NCBI RefSeq assembly: GCF_000416985.1
Contig: NZ_ATDL01000004.1
Coordinates: forward strand, 186,001 to 250,000
Length of the DNA: 64,000 nucleotides
Origin: Sphingobacterium paucimobilis HER1398
GTDB lineage: Bacteria > Bacteroidota > Bacteroidia > Sphingobacteriales > Sphingobacteriaceae
Direction of reading: 5' to 3'
Shown here: positions 56,660 through 64,000 of the stretch, one piece after another
Position numbering within the stretch: position 1 is the stretch's first letter
Layout of the letters: each line of letters opens with the position of its first letter
Position numbers and translations under genes: made by a program
The notes under the pieces: model-generated
What the model was told of the DNA's origin: nothing
The model's input: only the letters and a program-made list of their open reading frames with translations
The model's database searches: none

Positions 56660-57823
56660 ATGAAGAAATTTGAACAAACTTGGAGATGGTACGGACCCGA
56701 TGATCCAGTGTCTTTACAAGATATTAGACAAGCTGGCGCTACAGGTGTCGTGACGGCTTTACATCATGTGCCCCATGGAGAAGTATGGACAGTAGCGGAT
56801 ATTCTTGATCGGAAACGTATCGTAGAGGAAAGTGGGCTTTCCTGGTCCGTTGTTGAGAGCGTACCAGTACATGAAGTCATAAAGACTAGAGGTAGCGAAG
56901 CAAAGCGATATATCGAGAACTATAAACAAACACTTGAAAATCTTGCTTCCTGTGGGATATATATCGTTACCTACAATTTTATGCCTGTATTGGATTGGAC
57001 GCGGACGATGCTCGATAAGGAAATGGAAAATGGTGCAAAGGCACTCTATTTTGATTGGGTCGACCTTGCTCTATTTGATATTTATATATTGAAAAGAAAA
57101 GGAGCTGATAAGGATTATTCAGAGGAAATCGTAACCGCTGCTAAGAAGGGCTTTGAACAGCGTTCCGAAGAGGATTTGGCAGCCCTAACTCATGTGATAT
57201 TAATGGGGATTCCTAGTGAAAAAGATATTTCGTTAGCGGATCTTCAAAATAGTTTAGACGTATATTCAAATATAGGACTTGATGGACTTTTAAGCAATCT
57301 CTTATGGTTTTTAGGAGAGATTCAGGAGGTTTGTGAGGCCAATGGAGTACAGATGGCATTGCATCCAGACGATCCGCCTTATCCGATTTTAGGTTTGCCC
57401 CGGATAGCCAGCAATAAAGAGGATTACCTTAAAGTAATAAATGGGGTAGATAGCCCCTTTAATGGAATTTGTTTTTGTTCTGGATCCTTAGGAGCTGGAG
57501 CGGCTAATGATGTCTTGGATATAGCTCGTGCTGTCAAGCACAGGGTTCATTTTGCTCACTTTAGAAATGTTAAGAAGGATCATATAGGTAATTTCTATGA
57601 AGCAGATCATCTCGATGGCGATGTGGATATGCCTAGTCTTCTCCGAATATTTGTTGAAGAGAATCAAAATAGGACGCGTCCTATTCCTTTCCGACCTGAC
57701 CATGGACATCAGATGCTAGATGATCTGCATAAAGTCACGAATCCCGGATATTCTGCCATAGGTAGATTGCGTGGTTTGGCTGAATTAAGAGGAGTAGAGC
57801 AGGGCCTGATAGCCCTTATGTAA
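56660..57823 (+). CDS. uxuA: D-mannonate dehydratase
   Basis: Dehydrates D-mannonate to 2-keto-3-deoxygluconate in hexuronate breakdown. The 387-residue protein begins KFEQTWRWYGPDDPVSLQDIRQAGATGVVTALHHVPHGEVW and contains metal/substrate residues in MALHPDDPPYPILGLPRIAS, GICFCSGSLGAG, RVHFAHFRNVK and FRPDHGHQMLDD. It is 13 bases after the reductase gene; the kinase and aldolase that would finish the pathway are not in the window. Its last eight bases overlap the convergent regulator gene. Confidence 0.95.
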   Translation: MKKFEQTWRWYGPDDPVSLQDIRQAGATGVVTALHHVPHGEVWTVADILDRKRIVEESGLSWSVVESVPVHEVIKTRGSEAKRYIENYKQTLENLASCGIYIVTYNFMPVLDWTRTMLDKEMENGAKALYFDWVDLALFDIYILKRKGADKDYSEEIVTAAKKGFEQRSEEDLAALTHVILMGIPSEKDISLADLQNSLDVYSNIGLDGLLSNLLWFLGEIQEVCEANGVQMALHPDDPPYPILGLPRIASNKEDYLKVINGVDSPFNGICFCSGSLGAGAANDVLDIARAVKHRVHFAHFRNVKKDHIGNFYEADHLDGDVDMPSLLRIFVEENQNRTRPIPFRPDHGHQMLDDLHKVTNPGYSAIGRLRGLAELRGVEQGLIALM

Positions 57824-58853
57824 GTGCCGTAGATTTTCGGAGCTGGATAGAGGTTTCTAAAAGAATAGTTTGAAAATCTATCTGGCTCCGATCTTTTTTT
57901 GAGTTTATAAGATCCAAAAGTAACTGTAATGCGGTACTTGCCATTTCTTCTGTCGGTTGGTAGATAGTTGACAATGCGGGATTGAGACTGTTAGCAAACT
58001 CTATATTGGAATATCCAATAACTGCTATATCTTCAGGTACTTGTATCTTGAGACTAGCCAATACGCCTAGCAAACGTGTTGTCAATGTCTCGGTAGTACC
58101 TATTATAGCGTTAGGAGTACAGCCTGAACGCCAACATCTGGAAATGCTCTTTGTTAAGTCTTCATCTATTTTGTTTAGCGTTTTGCTATAATCTATATAG
58201 ATGATATTTGCGTCATTCATTGGAATATTATAATCTTCTAGGGCTTTACGATAACCTTCTAAGCGATGATGGGTAATTCCTATATCTTTTCCGCATAATG
58301 CTATGATATTTTTCCTGTTGACTTTTATGAGTTCTTCTGTAGCCAAATACGTGCTCTTTATATTGTCAATTCCTACTTTGTGTGTGTCTAGGTTATAGTG
58401 TATGCGGTCAAATAGAACGACAGGACAATTCTCTTGATGGATTTTGGAAATTAATTCTAGATTAGACGTCTCGTGTACTGGAGCAATCAAGATTCCGTCT
58501 ACCCCTTGATTGGTTAATGTCATCAAGGCTCGTTCTTCATCCTTTTCATGATCCATGCTCTGCATAAAAATGATGTTATAGCTGTTAGCTATTGCACTCT
58601 GATGCAGATACTGTAACAGTTGGGCAGAGAAAGGGGATTGAATATTAGGTAAAAGCACGCCAATATTATTGGTCTTACCTAGTTTTAGATACTTGGCTAA
58701 AGGGTTCGGTTGATAGTTGTGCTGTTGCGCAAATTGCTTAACCTTTTTTTTTGTTTCTTCACTTATCTCGTAGCTATCATTCAAAGCTTTCGAAATGGTA
58801 GATGGGGATAAGTGTAATCTTTTAGCTATTTCTTTTAAGGTGATTTTGGCCAT
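57816..58853 (-). CDS. LacI-family transcriptional regulator
   Basis: A 345-residue repressor. The N-terminal helix-turn-helix and hinge (AKITLKEIAKRLHLSPSTISKALNDSYEISEETKKKVKQFAQQHNYQPNPLAKYLK) are complete, followed by the periplasmic-binding-protein-like sensor domain (IGVLLPNIQSPFSAQLLQYLH ... GVDGILIAPVHET ... VVLFDRIHYN ... AVIGYSNIEFANSLNPALSTIYQP). By position it should control the convergent uxuB-uxuA genes, with a hexuronate-derived effector; this is inference from context. Confidence 0.9.
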   Translation of the reverse strand: MAKITLKEIAKRLHLSPSTISKALNDSYEISEETKKKVKQFAQQHNYQPNPLAKYLKLGKTNNIGVLLPNIQSPFSAQLLQYLHQSAIANSYNIIFMQSMDHEKDEERALMTLTNQGVDGILIAPVHETSNLELISKIHQENCPVVLFDRIHYNLDTHKVGIDNIKSTYLATEELIKVNRKNIIALCGKDIGITHHRLEGYRKALEDYNIPMNDANIIYIDYSKTLNKIDEDLTKSISRCWRSGCTPNAIIGTTETLTTRLLGVLASLKIQVPEDIAVIGYSNIEFANSLNPALSTIYQPTEEMASTALQLLLDLINSKKDRSQIDFQTILLETSIQLRKSTALT

Positions 58854-58886
58854 ATCGGTCGGATTCTATGGAGCCTAATATACAAA

Positions 58887-58911
58887 AAAGGAGGCCATGT
58901 TTGCCTCCTTT
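58887..58911 (-). terminator. Terminator of ftsK-lolA
   Basis: AAAGGAGGC / GCCTCCTTT with a 7-base loop and a T6 run on the minus strand, seven bases past the lolA stop. It ends the ftsK-lolA transcript before the LacI-type gene. Confidence 0.88.
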
Positions 58912-58917
58912 CATGAC

Positions 58918-59571
58918 TTATCGTAAGTCTATGCTTTCATATCCTTTATACCTATCTTTTGCAAAAGTAAAAATACTTTCATCGAACTTCTGACCTAGAT
59001 ATAGCGATTTAATCGTATAGGTAAACCGGTTACTGGACTTGTCAAAAATCGTAACGTCGTGTATATGGTTATTTTCGTTGATACGTAGTTTTATCTTAAA
59101 ATAATTTGTTTTCGTATCCAGGGGAGATAATTCTACTACACGCAGGGACTCCGTTTTACCGTTTTTGGTCAACTTCTCTACTGGCATCGATATGTACTTA
59201 TATCCTTTTTTGTAGAAGGAAAAAAGGTTGTTTGGGCCTATCGTGCTATCATCATGCTCCGCATCCGTTATCTGAACTTCCTTGATATCGTGGGCGATAT
59301 TCCATACGGTCTTTCCATTGGACAATATCTCTTGATCTTCCATTTTGATAGCATATTGTTTTTTAGGCTTGTTGAAATACATAACTCCTGTATTGCTATA
59401 AGCCGTTTTGTTCGCATCTTGCACAGTCAGATCAAATTCCGAGCGAATTGTTTTATAAGAATCATACTTCTTAGAAACCTCATTTAGCATTTTTGTCGCT
59501 GCCGGATCGGTTTGTGCTATGGATAGAGTTGCAATTGCAGTACAAATCAATGTAAGAATGTGTTTTTTCAT
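58918..59571 (-). CDS. lolA: Outer-membrane lipoprotein carrier LolA
   Basis: Periplasmic chaperone that ferries lipoproteins to the outer membrane. The 217-residue protein has a signal peptide (MKKHILTLICTAIATLSIAQ) and the LolA pattern MLNEVSKKYDSYKTIRSEFDLTVQD ... TGVMYFNKPKKQYAIKMEDQEILSNGKTVWNIAHDIKEVQI, with a half-open beta-barrel layout. It begins one base after the ftsK stop, so the two are co-transcribed, a common Bacteroidota pairing. Confidence 0.9.
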   Translation of the reverse strand: MKKHILTLICTAIATLSIAQTDPAATKMLNEVSKKYDSYKTIRSEFDLTVQDANKTAYSNTGVMYFNKPKKQYAIKMEDQEILSNGKTVWNIAHDIKEVQITDAEHDDSTIGPNNLFSFYKKGYKYISMPVEKLTKNGKTESLRVVELSPLDTKTNYFKIKLRINENNHIHDVTIFDKSSNRFTYTIKSLYLGQKFDESIFTFAKDRYKGYESIDLR

Positions 59572-59572
59572 A

Positions 59573-62278
59573 TTAATCCGCCTTTCTTAATGTTTCTAAA
59601 AACTGTTCTAAGGAGTATTCATCTGGATATAATACTTCGCGGGCTTTACTACCTTCAAATGGTCCCACTATCCCAGCAGCCTCCAGTTGATCGATGATAC
59701 GTCCAGCTCTATTGTAACCCAATTTTAGCTTCCGTTGTATTAGTGACGTAGAGCCCTGTTGATGCATGACGATAAGACGAGCGGCCTCTTCAAATAACTG
59801 ATCCCTATCCGACATTTCAAAATCCATAGATCCGGATCCTTCTCCGGATTCATCGATATACTCCGGTAGCATGAAGGCAGAAGGATATCCACGCTGACCT
59901 CCGATGAAGTCGGAGATGCCTTCTACTTCGGGAGTATCTACAAATGCACACTGTATCCTTATGAGATCACTTCCGGTGGCTAATAGCATGTCTCCTCGTC
60001 CAATAAGCTGGTCGGCGCCTCCAGAATCTAAGATAGTCCGGGAGTCAACCTTGGATAGAACTCTAAATGCGAGCCTTGCGGGGAAGTTGGCTTTAATAGT
60101 ACCCGTAATAATATTGACCGAAGGTCGCTGGGTAGCAATTACCAAGTGTATACCCACAGCACGCGCAAGTTGTGCCAATCGTGCAATAGGGGTTTCAACT
60201 TCCTTGCCAGCTGTCATCATCAAATCAGCAAATTCATCAACAATAAGAACTATGAATGGTAAGAATCGATGTCCCTCCTCAGGGTTTAATCGTCTATTGA
60301 CAAATTTGGCATTATATTCTTTTAAATTCCTTACCTGCGCATTTTTTAAAAGATCATAGCGCTGATCCATCTCAATACAGAGTGAGTTTAATGTGTTTAT
60401 TACTTTCTTCGTATCGGTGATGATGGCGTCATCTTCGTTAGGTAATTTGGCAAGGAAATGACGTTCAACCTTTTTGAATAGGGAAAGTTCAACCTTTTTG
60501 GGATCTACCAGTACGAATTTTAGTTCGGCAGGATGCTTTTTATAGAGTAACGATGTTAATATTGCATTGATACCTACTGATTTACCTTGACCTGTAGCAC
60601 CAGCAACTAATAAGTGTGGCATTTTTGCTAGATCGGCGATGTATACCTCGTTGGAAATAGTTTTTCCCAGTGCGATAGGCAGATCCATGTCTGTTTTTTG
60701 AAATTTCTCTGTAGATATTACAGAACGCATAGAAACCATTTCGGGCGTACTGTTCGGAACTTCAATCCCTATAGTTCCTTTCCCTGGCATGGGCGCAATA
60801 ATACGAATTCCTAAAGCTGCCAAACTTAAAGCAATATCGTCTTCGAGGTTTTTTATTTTCGATATGCGGACTCCTGGTTTGGGGATGATTTCATACAGAG
60901 TAACAGTAGGGCCAACAGTAGCTTTGATGTGTTCTATTTCAATATTATAATTTCTTAGGGTTTCTACAATTCTATTTTTGTTGGCTTCAAGCTCGTGTTG
61001 ATTGATGGTTATTTTACCAGTACCGTAGTCCTTAAGCAATTCGAGTGTAGGGTGTTGATAACTTGACAAGTCTAGTTTAGGATCATATTCTCCAAATTGA
61101 GCTACCAAATCGCTTGCAGAGATCGATTTTTCTTCTTTTTGTTCTTCAATGCTCAATGTCGGTTCATTAATCTCGTCTTCTATAGATGTTATATCAAGAG
61201 GTGTATCTACTGTTAATTCTATCGTTGTATTTTCCTGCAATGTAGTTGACTCCACTGGAGGCTTGGTTTCAAAGCTTAGACTGTTTGTGAGTTCTATTTC
61301 ATCTAGTATAAACTCATCATGCTCTGCATCTTTGTTTTCTTCCCGCAGATGCGCATATCGATCATTGAGACTAGGAGAGATGGAATTCATTGCGTTTCTG
61401 TTTCGTAGAGTATTGGAAACTTCAATTACAGCCCCGTCTATATTGATGTCGTCGTCCTCCTCTTTTTCTTCTAAAGGTGCGGAGTGTTCTCTTTTTATTG
61501 TCGAGATCCTGTTTTCTTTTTGATATTCAAGCTCTTCTTCTGTACCATCTTGATTCTCTTTCTGAGTTGCAGATTGAAAAGAGAATTTAAGGTCAAGATT
61601 GTAAATTAATATCAATGCAGTCAGGTAGCAGAAAATCAATAATCCCCCTACACCATATTTTCCGATTTGTGTATTTAAGAGCTGGTTGGTCCAGAACCCA
61701 AATTTTCCTTCCAGTATATGTGGTGTTTCTGTAATGTATTCCTGTATAAAACCAAGCGTAACCGAAAGGAAGATAATGCCAATAAATGAATAAAGAAGAG
61801 TTTTCCAAACAGGGAGTATAGACTTTTTATAAAGTAGTTTGTAACCGACAACGAATAGAATCAGAATAAATAGGAATGACGCTATACCAAACCACTCAAA
61901 AATAAATAGATTGGCCAACAGAGCTCCTAGTTTTCCTAACTTGTTTTCTACGATAGGAAGTTCAACGCCTTCTGTCTGTAGTTCTACATTGGTGTTAAAT
62001 AGTGTTTTCCAACCACCATTGGTGGCAGCAATATAGCTTTGGTCTTCCTTCCATGTAAACAAGTAAGATGTAAATGCAACAGCCAATAAAAAAGAACTTA
62101 GTATCAAGAAGAGCCCAATAATCTTTAAGGCCTTTCTTTGCCCTTCCGAAAAATCGATATTATCAAAAGATTTTACGAATGAAGGAGTTTTCTTTTTAGC
62201 TATTGTCGCAGTACTCTTTGCTTCTTTTGTATTTCGATTCTGACTGCTATTTTTAAATGTATTGCCTTTGTATGCCAT
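59573..62278 (-). CDS. ftsK: DNA translocase FtsK
   Basis: Septal DNA pump that clears chromosome dimers. From ATG 62276-62278 it has 901 residues; an upstream in-frame reading adds 39 without family support. There are about four N-terminal membrane helices, an acidic linker (about 230-440), then the motor with Walker A AGATGQGKSVGINA, Walker B LIVDEFADLMM, and the C-terminal gamma winged helix (QGSTSLIQRKLKLGYNRAGRIIDQLEAAGIVGP) that reads KOPS-type sites. Motor and gamma domains are complete. Confidence 0.95.
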   Translation of the reverse strand: MAYKGNTFKNSSQNRNTKEAKSTATIAKKKTPSFVKSFDNIDFSEGQRKALKIIGLFLILSSFLLAVAFTSYLFTWKEDQSYIAATNGGWKTLFNTNVELQTEGVELPIVENKLGKLGALLANLFIFEWFGIASFLFILILFVVGYKLLYKKSILPVWKTLLYSFIGIIFLSVTLGFIQEYITETPHILEGKFGFWTNQLLNTQIGKYGVGGLLIFCYLTALILIYNLDLKFSFQSATQKENQDGTEEELEYQKENRISTIKREHSAPLEEKEEDDDINIDGAVIEVSNTLRNRNAMNSISPSLNDRYAHLREENKDAEHDEFILDEIELTNSLSFETKPPVESTTLQENTTIELTVDTPLDITSIEDEINEPTLSIEEQKEEKSISASDLVAQFGEYDPKLDLSSYQHPTLELLKDYGTGKITINQHELEANKNRIVETLRNYNIEIEHIKATVGPTVTLYEIIPKPGVRISKIKNLEDDIALSLAALGIRIIAPMPGKGTIGIEVPNSTPEMVSMRSVISTEKFQKTDMDLPIALGKTISNEVYIADLAKMPHLLVAGATGQGKSVGINAILTSLLYKKHPAELKFVLVDPKKVELSLFKKVERHFLAKLPNEDDAIITDTKKVINTLNSLCIEMDQRYDLLKNAQVRNLKEYNAKFVNRRLNPEEGHRFLPFIVLIVDEFADLMMTAGKEVETPIARLAQLARAVGIHLVIATQRPSVNIITGTIKANFPARLAFRVLSKVDSRTILDSGGADQLIGRGDMLLATGSDLIRIQCAFVDTPEVEGISDFIGGQRGYPSAFMLPEYIDESGEGSGSMDFEMSDRDQLFEEAARLIVMHQQGSTSLIQRKLKLGYNRAGRIIDQLEAAGIVGPFEGSKAREVLYPDEYSLEQFLETLRKAD

Positions 62279-62420
62279 GAAAATGTTATACTTTACCGTA
62301 TACAAACTTATTAAAAAAAAATGGGAGAAATGTATTGTTATTGGGGATTTGTAAGGTATGTGTAGCATTTGCTGTATACTGTTCGTTTTAATCATTAAAT
62401 TAGCATTTTACGGGGCAGGT

Positions 62421-63128
62421 ATGAACTATAGATATAATATTGCACTTTTTTTGATAACATTGTTCCTGAACAGTTGTGTAAAGGATGATGGGATGAACCC
62501 ATATGATAGCCCTAGCGACTTATCTAGCTTGGCTAGCTTTAATGCAGTTCCTGGCACTTCTGAATTGAGCCTTTTTTTAGATGGTGCTAGGTTGAATAAG
62601 ACAGATGAGAAGTTCTCTTTTAGTGAATTCATGTCACATCGAAATGTCTATCCAGGAGAAAAAAAGCTTAATATTGAAGGTGTTTATGTCAAGGGGGAGA
62701 AAATCAGGACTTTAAAGGATATTTCTCTGCATGCAGGGAATATATATAGTTTGTTTCTTTATGAAGAGGGGGGAATTCAGACGTTATTAACAAAGGACAA
62801 TATTGTCGTACCTAAAGAAGGGTATGCTAAAATTAGACTGGCGCATATGGTTAAAGATGCTCCAGCACTTAGCATATGGGATAAAGAAAGGCCTCAACCT
62901 TTATTTGGAAATATACCTTTTAAGGGTGTCACTGAGTTTATAGAAGTTAAAGCCGATGAGATTGTGGAATTGCACATTATACCATCTGGTGATAGAAGTA
63001 ATAAGAGTCTAGAAATCTCACAAACTTTTGTTCCTAGAAACAAAGCTTTTTATACACTAATGGTCGTTGGATTAATCAATGCGGAAGATAAAGAGCAAGA
63101 AGTATCTCTCCAAGTTATAGAGTTTTAA
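62421..63128 (+). CDS. DUF4397-domain lipoprotein
   Basis: A 235-residue lipoprotein. The ATG at 62421 begins MNYRYNIALFLITLFLNSCVKDD, ending in a lipobox; a 21-residue longer reading has no support. The rest is a beta-rich DUF4397-like fold, with LASFNAVPGTSELSLFLDGARL and GYAKIRLAHMVKDAPALSIWD. DUF4397 proteins are common cell-envelope lipoproteins without known function. It stands alone, divergent from ftsK. Confidence 0.8.
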   Translation: MNYRYNIALFLITLFLNSCVKDDGMNPYDSPSDLSSLASFNAVPGTSELSLFLDGARLNKTDEKFSFSEFMSHRNVYPGEKKLNIEGVYVKGEKIRTLKDISLHAGNIYSLFLYEEGGIQTLLTKDNIVVPKEGYAKIRLAHMVKDAPALSIWDKERPQPLFGNIPFKGVTEFIEVKADEIVELHIIPSGDRSNKSLEISQTFVPRNKAFYTLMVVGLINAEDKEQEVSLQVIEF

Positions 63129-63139
63129 GAGAAATTTAT

Positions 63140-63577
63140 CTACTTTCTTCGCCTATCGTTTTTTTGGCGTTCTTGTAATGTACTTCGCAATAGATCATTG
63201 AAGTCTTCAACAACTTGAAAGAATTGTGATGCTCTGGCTTGTCCAAGAACCTTGGCAAATTCTTCTCTATATTTTTTTTTGGTTTCGACTTCTTTTGCAT
63301 CAAAAGCAATTACATCACGTTTAACTCCTGTGAAAGAGTTCGCCTGCTGCGGCGTTTCTCCTCTTTTTGCCCGTTTTAACTCTCTTAATTCATCACTATA
63401 TTTGTTGTAGATAGGGAAAAATTTCTGAGCTTCACTAGGTGTTATCTTGAGCTCTTTGGTGATATAAGCTATTTTCTCACTTTCAATCGCCTCAAAGTTT
63501 CTTTGTTGGGCAAATGTTATTGAAAGAGAGAACAGCAAAAAGAAAACTGTAGTTAAAATATACTTTAAACGTAACAT
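63140..63577 (-). CDS. Spy-like periplasmic protein, probable ECF-sigma-associated sensor
   Basis: A 145-residue exported protein: signal peptide MLRLKYILTTVFFLLFSLSITFAQ and an otherwise helical body with the pattern ITKELKITPSEAQKFFPIYNKYSDELRELKRAKRG ... KYREEFAKVLGQARASQFFQVVEDFNDLLRSTLQERQ, like the Spy/LTXXQ type that in Bacteroidota is annotated as a sensor of ECF-type sigma factor. Its ATG overlaps the stop of the upstream gene by one base. The sigma factor itself would lie beyond the window end, which is inferred. Confidence 0.75.
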   Translation of the reverse strand: MLRLKYILTTVFFLLFSLSITFAQQRNFEAIESEKIAYITKELKITPSEAQKFFPIYNKYSDELRELKRAKRGETPQQANSFTGVKRDVIAFDAKEVETKKKYREEFAKVLGQARASQFFQVVEDFNDLLRSTLQERQKNDRRRK

Positions 63578-64000
63578 TATAGCATGTAATTTAAATATTC
63601 CTTTATATCCTCGTCAGCTATCGTATTATCTATGTGATTTTGGTTAGCGGTATCTTCTTGTTCTATAAATTTTGTCAGGTGCATCAGTTCTTCTCCTTCC
63701 GATACCTGAGCCAGGTACTCTAAGATTTCTTCATCGCTTACCTCACCAAGATTAATCTGGGTCGAGTTTGTCTGAAGTCTGGGGATAGAATTGGACAATG
63801 AAGCCTGCTTTAATGTAAAATAAGAACCAAATCCAATAAGGAATAGTAGTGCAGCAGCAGAAATATAGTTTATCCAGTTTCTGCCTTTGTTGATCGCAAT
63901 AGTCTTTGCTTTTGTTCCATTGTCATTCCTGTACAGGGATGATGTGCTATTAATCTTATCAGATAAGGCATTAAAATAATCCGTTGGAATTGAATAACCA
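63577..64000 (-). CDS. Single-pass membrane protein, C-terminal part (cut by window edge)
   Basis: The visible 141 residues read, from the cut edge, GYSIPTDYFNALSDKI..., a lysine-rich stretch, a membrane helix (ISAAALLFLIGFGSYFTL) and an acidic tail (EEILEYLAQVSEGEELMHLTKF ... DEDIKEYLNYML). The layout, a cytosolic N-terminal part, one helix and an acidic exported tail, is that of the anti-sigma-like protein encoded between an ECF sigma gene and the Spy-like sensor in this phylum. The true start lies beyond 64000; an apparent internal start at 63798 is a TTG within the gene. Confidence 0.7.
   Translation of the reverse strand, partial: GYSIPTDYFNALSDKINSTSSLYRNDNGTKAKTIAINKGRNWINYISAAALLFLIGFGSYFTLKQASLSNSIPRLQTNSTQINLGEVSDEEILEYLAQVSEGEELMHLTKFIEQEDTANQNHIDNTIADEDIKEYLNYML

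Overview
The window is chromosomal DNA of a Bacteroidota bacterium, most likely from the family Sphingobacteriaceae (Sphingobacterium-like). This rests on the ~40% GC look of the genes, Bacteroidota-type promoters (TAnnTTTG at -7 with TTTG at -33), the near absence of Shine-Dalgarno sites, large tandem FtsX/MacB-type permeases, a BlaR1-TonB fusion, bacillithiol synthesis (bshA) and the sizes and motifs of RpoB, RpoC and EF-Tu. The genus is an inference; no search was run.

Region 1 (1-18.4 kb) is mostly housekeeping on the minus strand: frr (cut by the window edge), pyrH, bshA, purC, an SDR enzyme, the cbpM-cbpA chaperone pair, an M28 peptidase lipoprotein, rpiB, tatC, a fatty-acid block (yceD-rpmF, plsX-fabH, accB, accC), queH and a SirB1-like protein. 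Plus-strand exceptions are arfB, a BlaI/BlaR1-TonB sensor pair with two tandem operator palindromes, and a beta-propeller-like lipoprotein.

Region 2 (18.4-39.6 kb) is a large envelope export locus: five ~800-residue ABC permeases, two ABC ATPases, an HlyD-type adaptor, a TolC-type channel, and a sigma-54 response regulator with its histidine kinase. Two promoter regions 11 kb apart carry the same 37-bp bipartite site (two dyads, centres 21 bp apart), each 52-53 bp upstream of a sigma-54-like -24 element. I read this as one regulon in which the linked regulator controls all the transport operons. A 1.9-kb AT-rich segment containing an XRE regulator, an unrecognised 224-residue gene and an 11-bp phased repeat separates the two permease operons.

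Region 3 (39.6-55.7 kb) has a GyrI-like protein, a shrunken methyltransferase-like protein, an Omp85-like barrel, and the conserved block tRNA-Thr/Tyr/Gly/Thr-tuf, tRNA-Trp-secE-nusG, rplKAJL-rpoBC with its terminators and attenuator hairpin.

Region 4 (55.7-64 kb) has a hexuronate operon (uxuB-type SDR, uxuA) preceded by a perfect 34-bp palindrome and followed by a convergent LacI regulator; then ftsK-lolA, a DUF4397 lipoprotein, and the end of a probable ECF-sigma-associated pair (Spy-like protein and a cut membrane protein).
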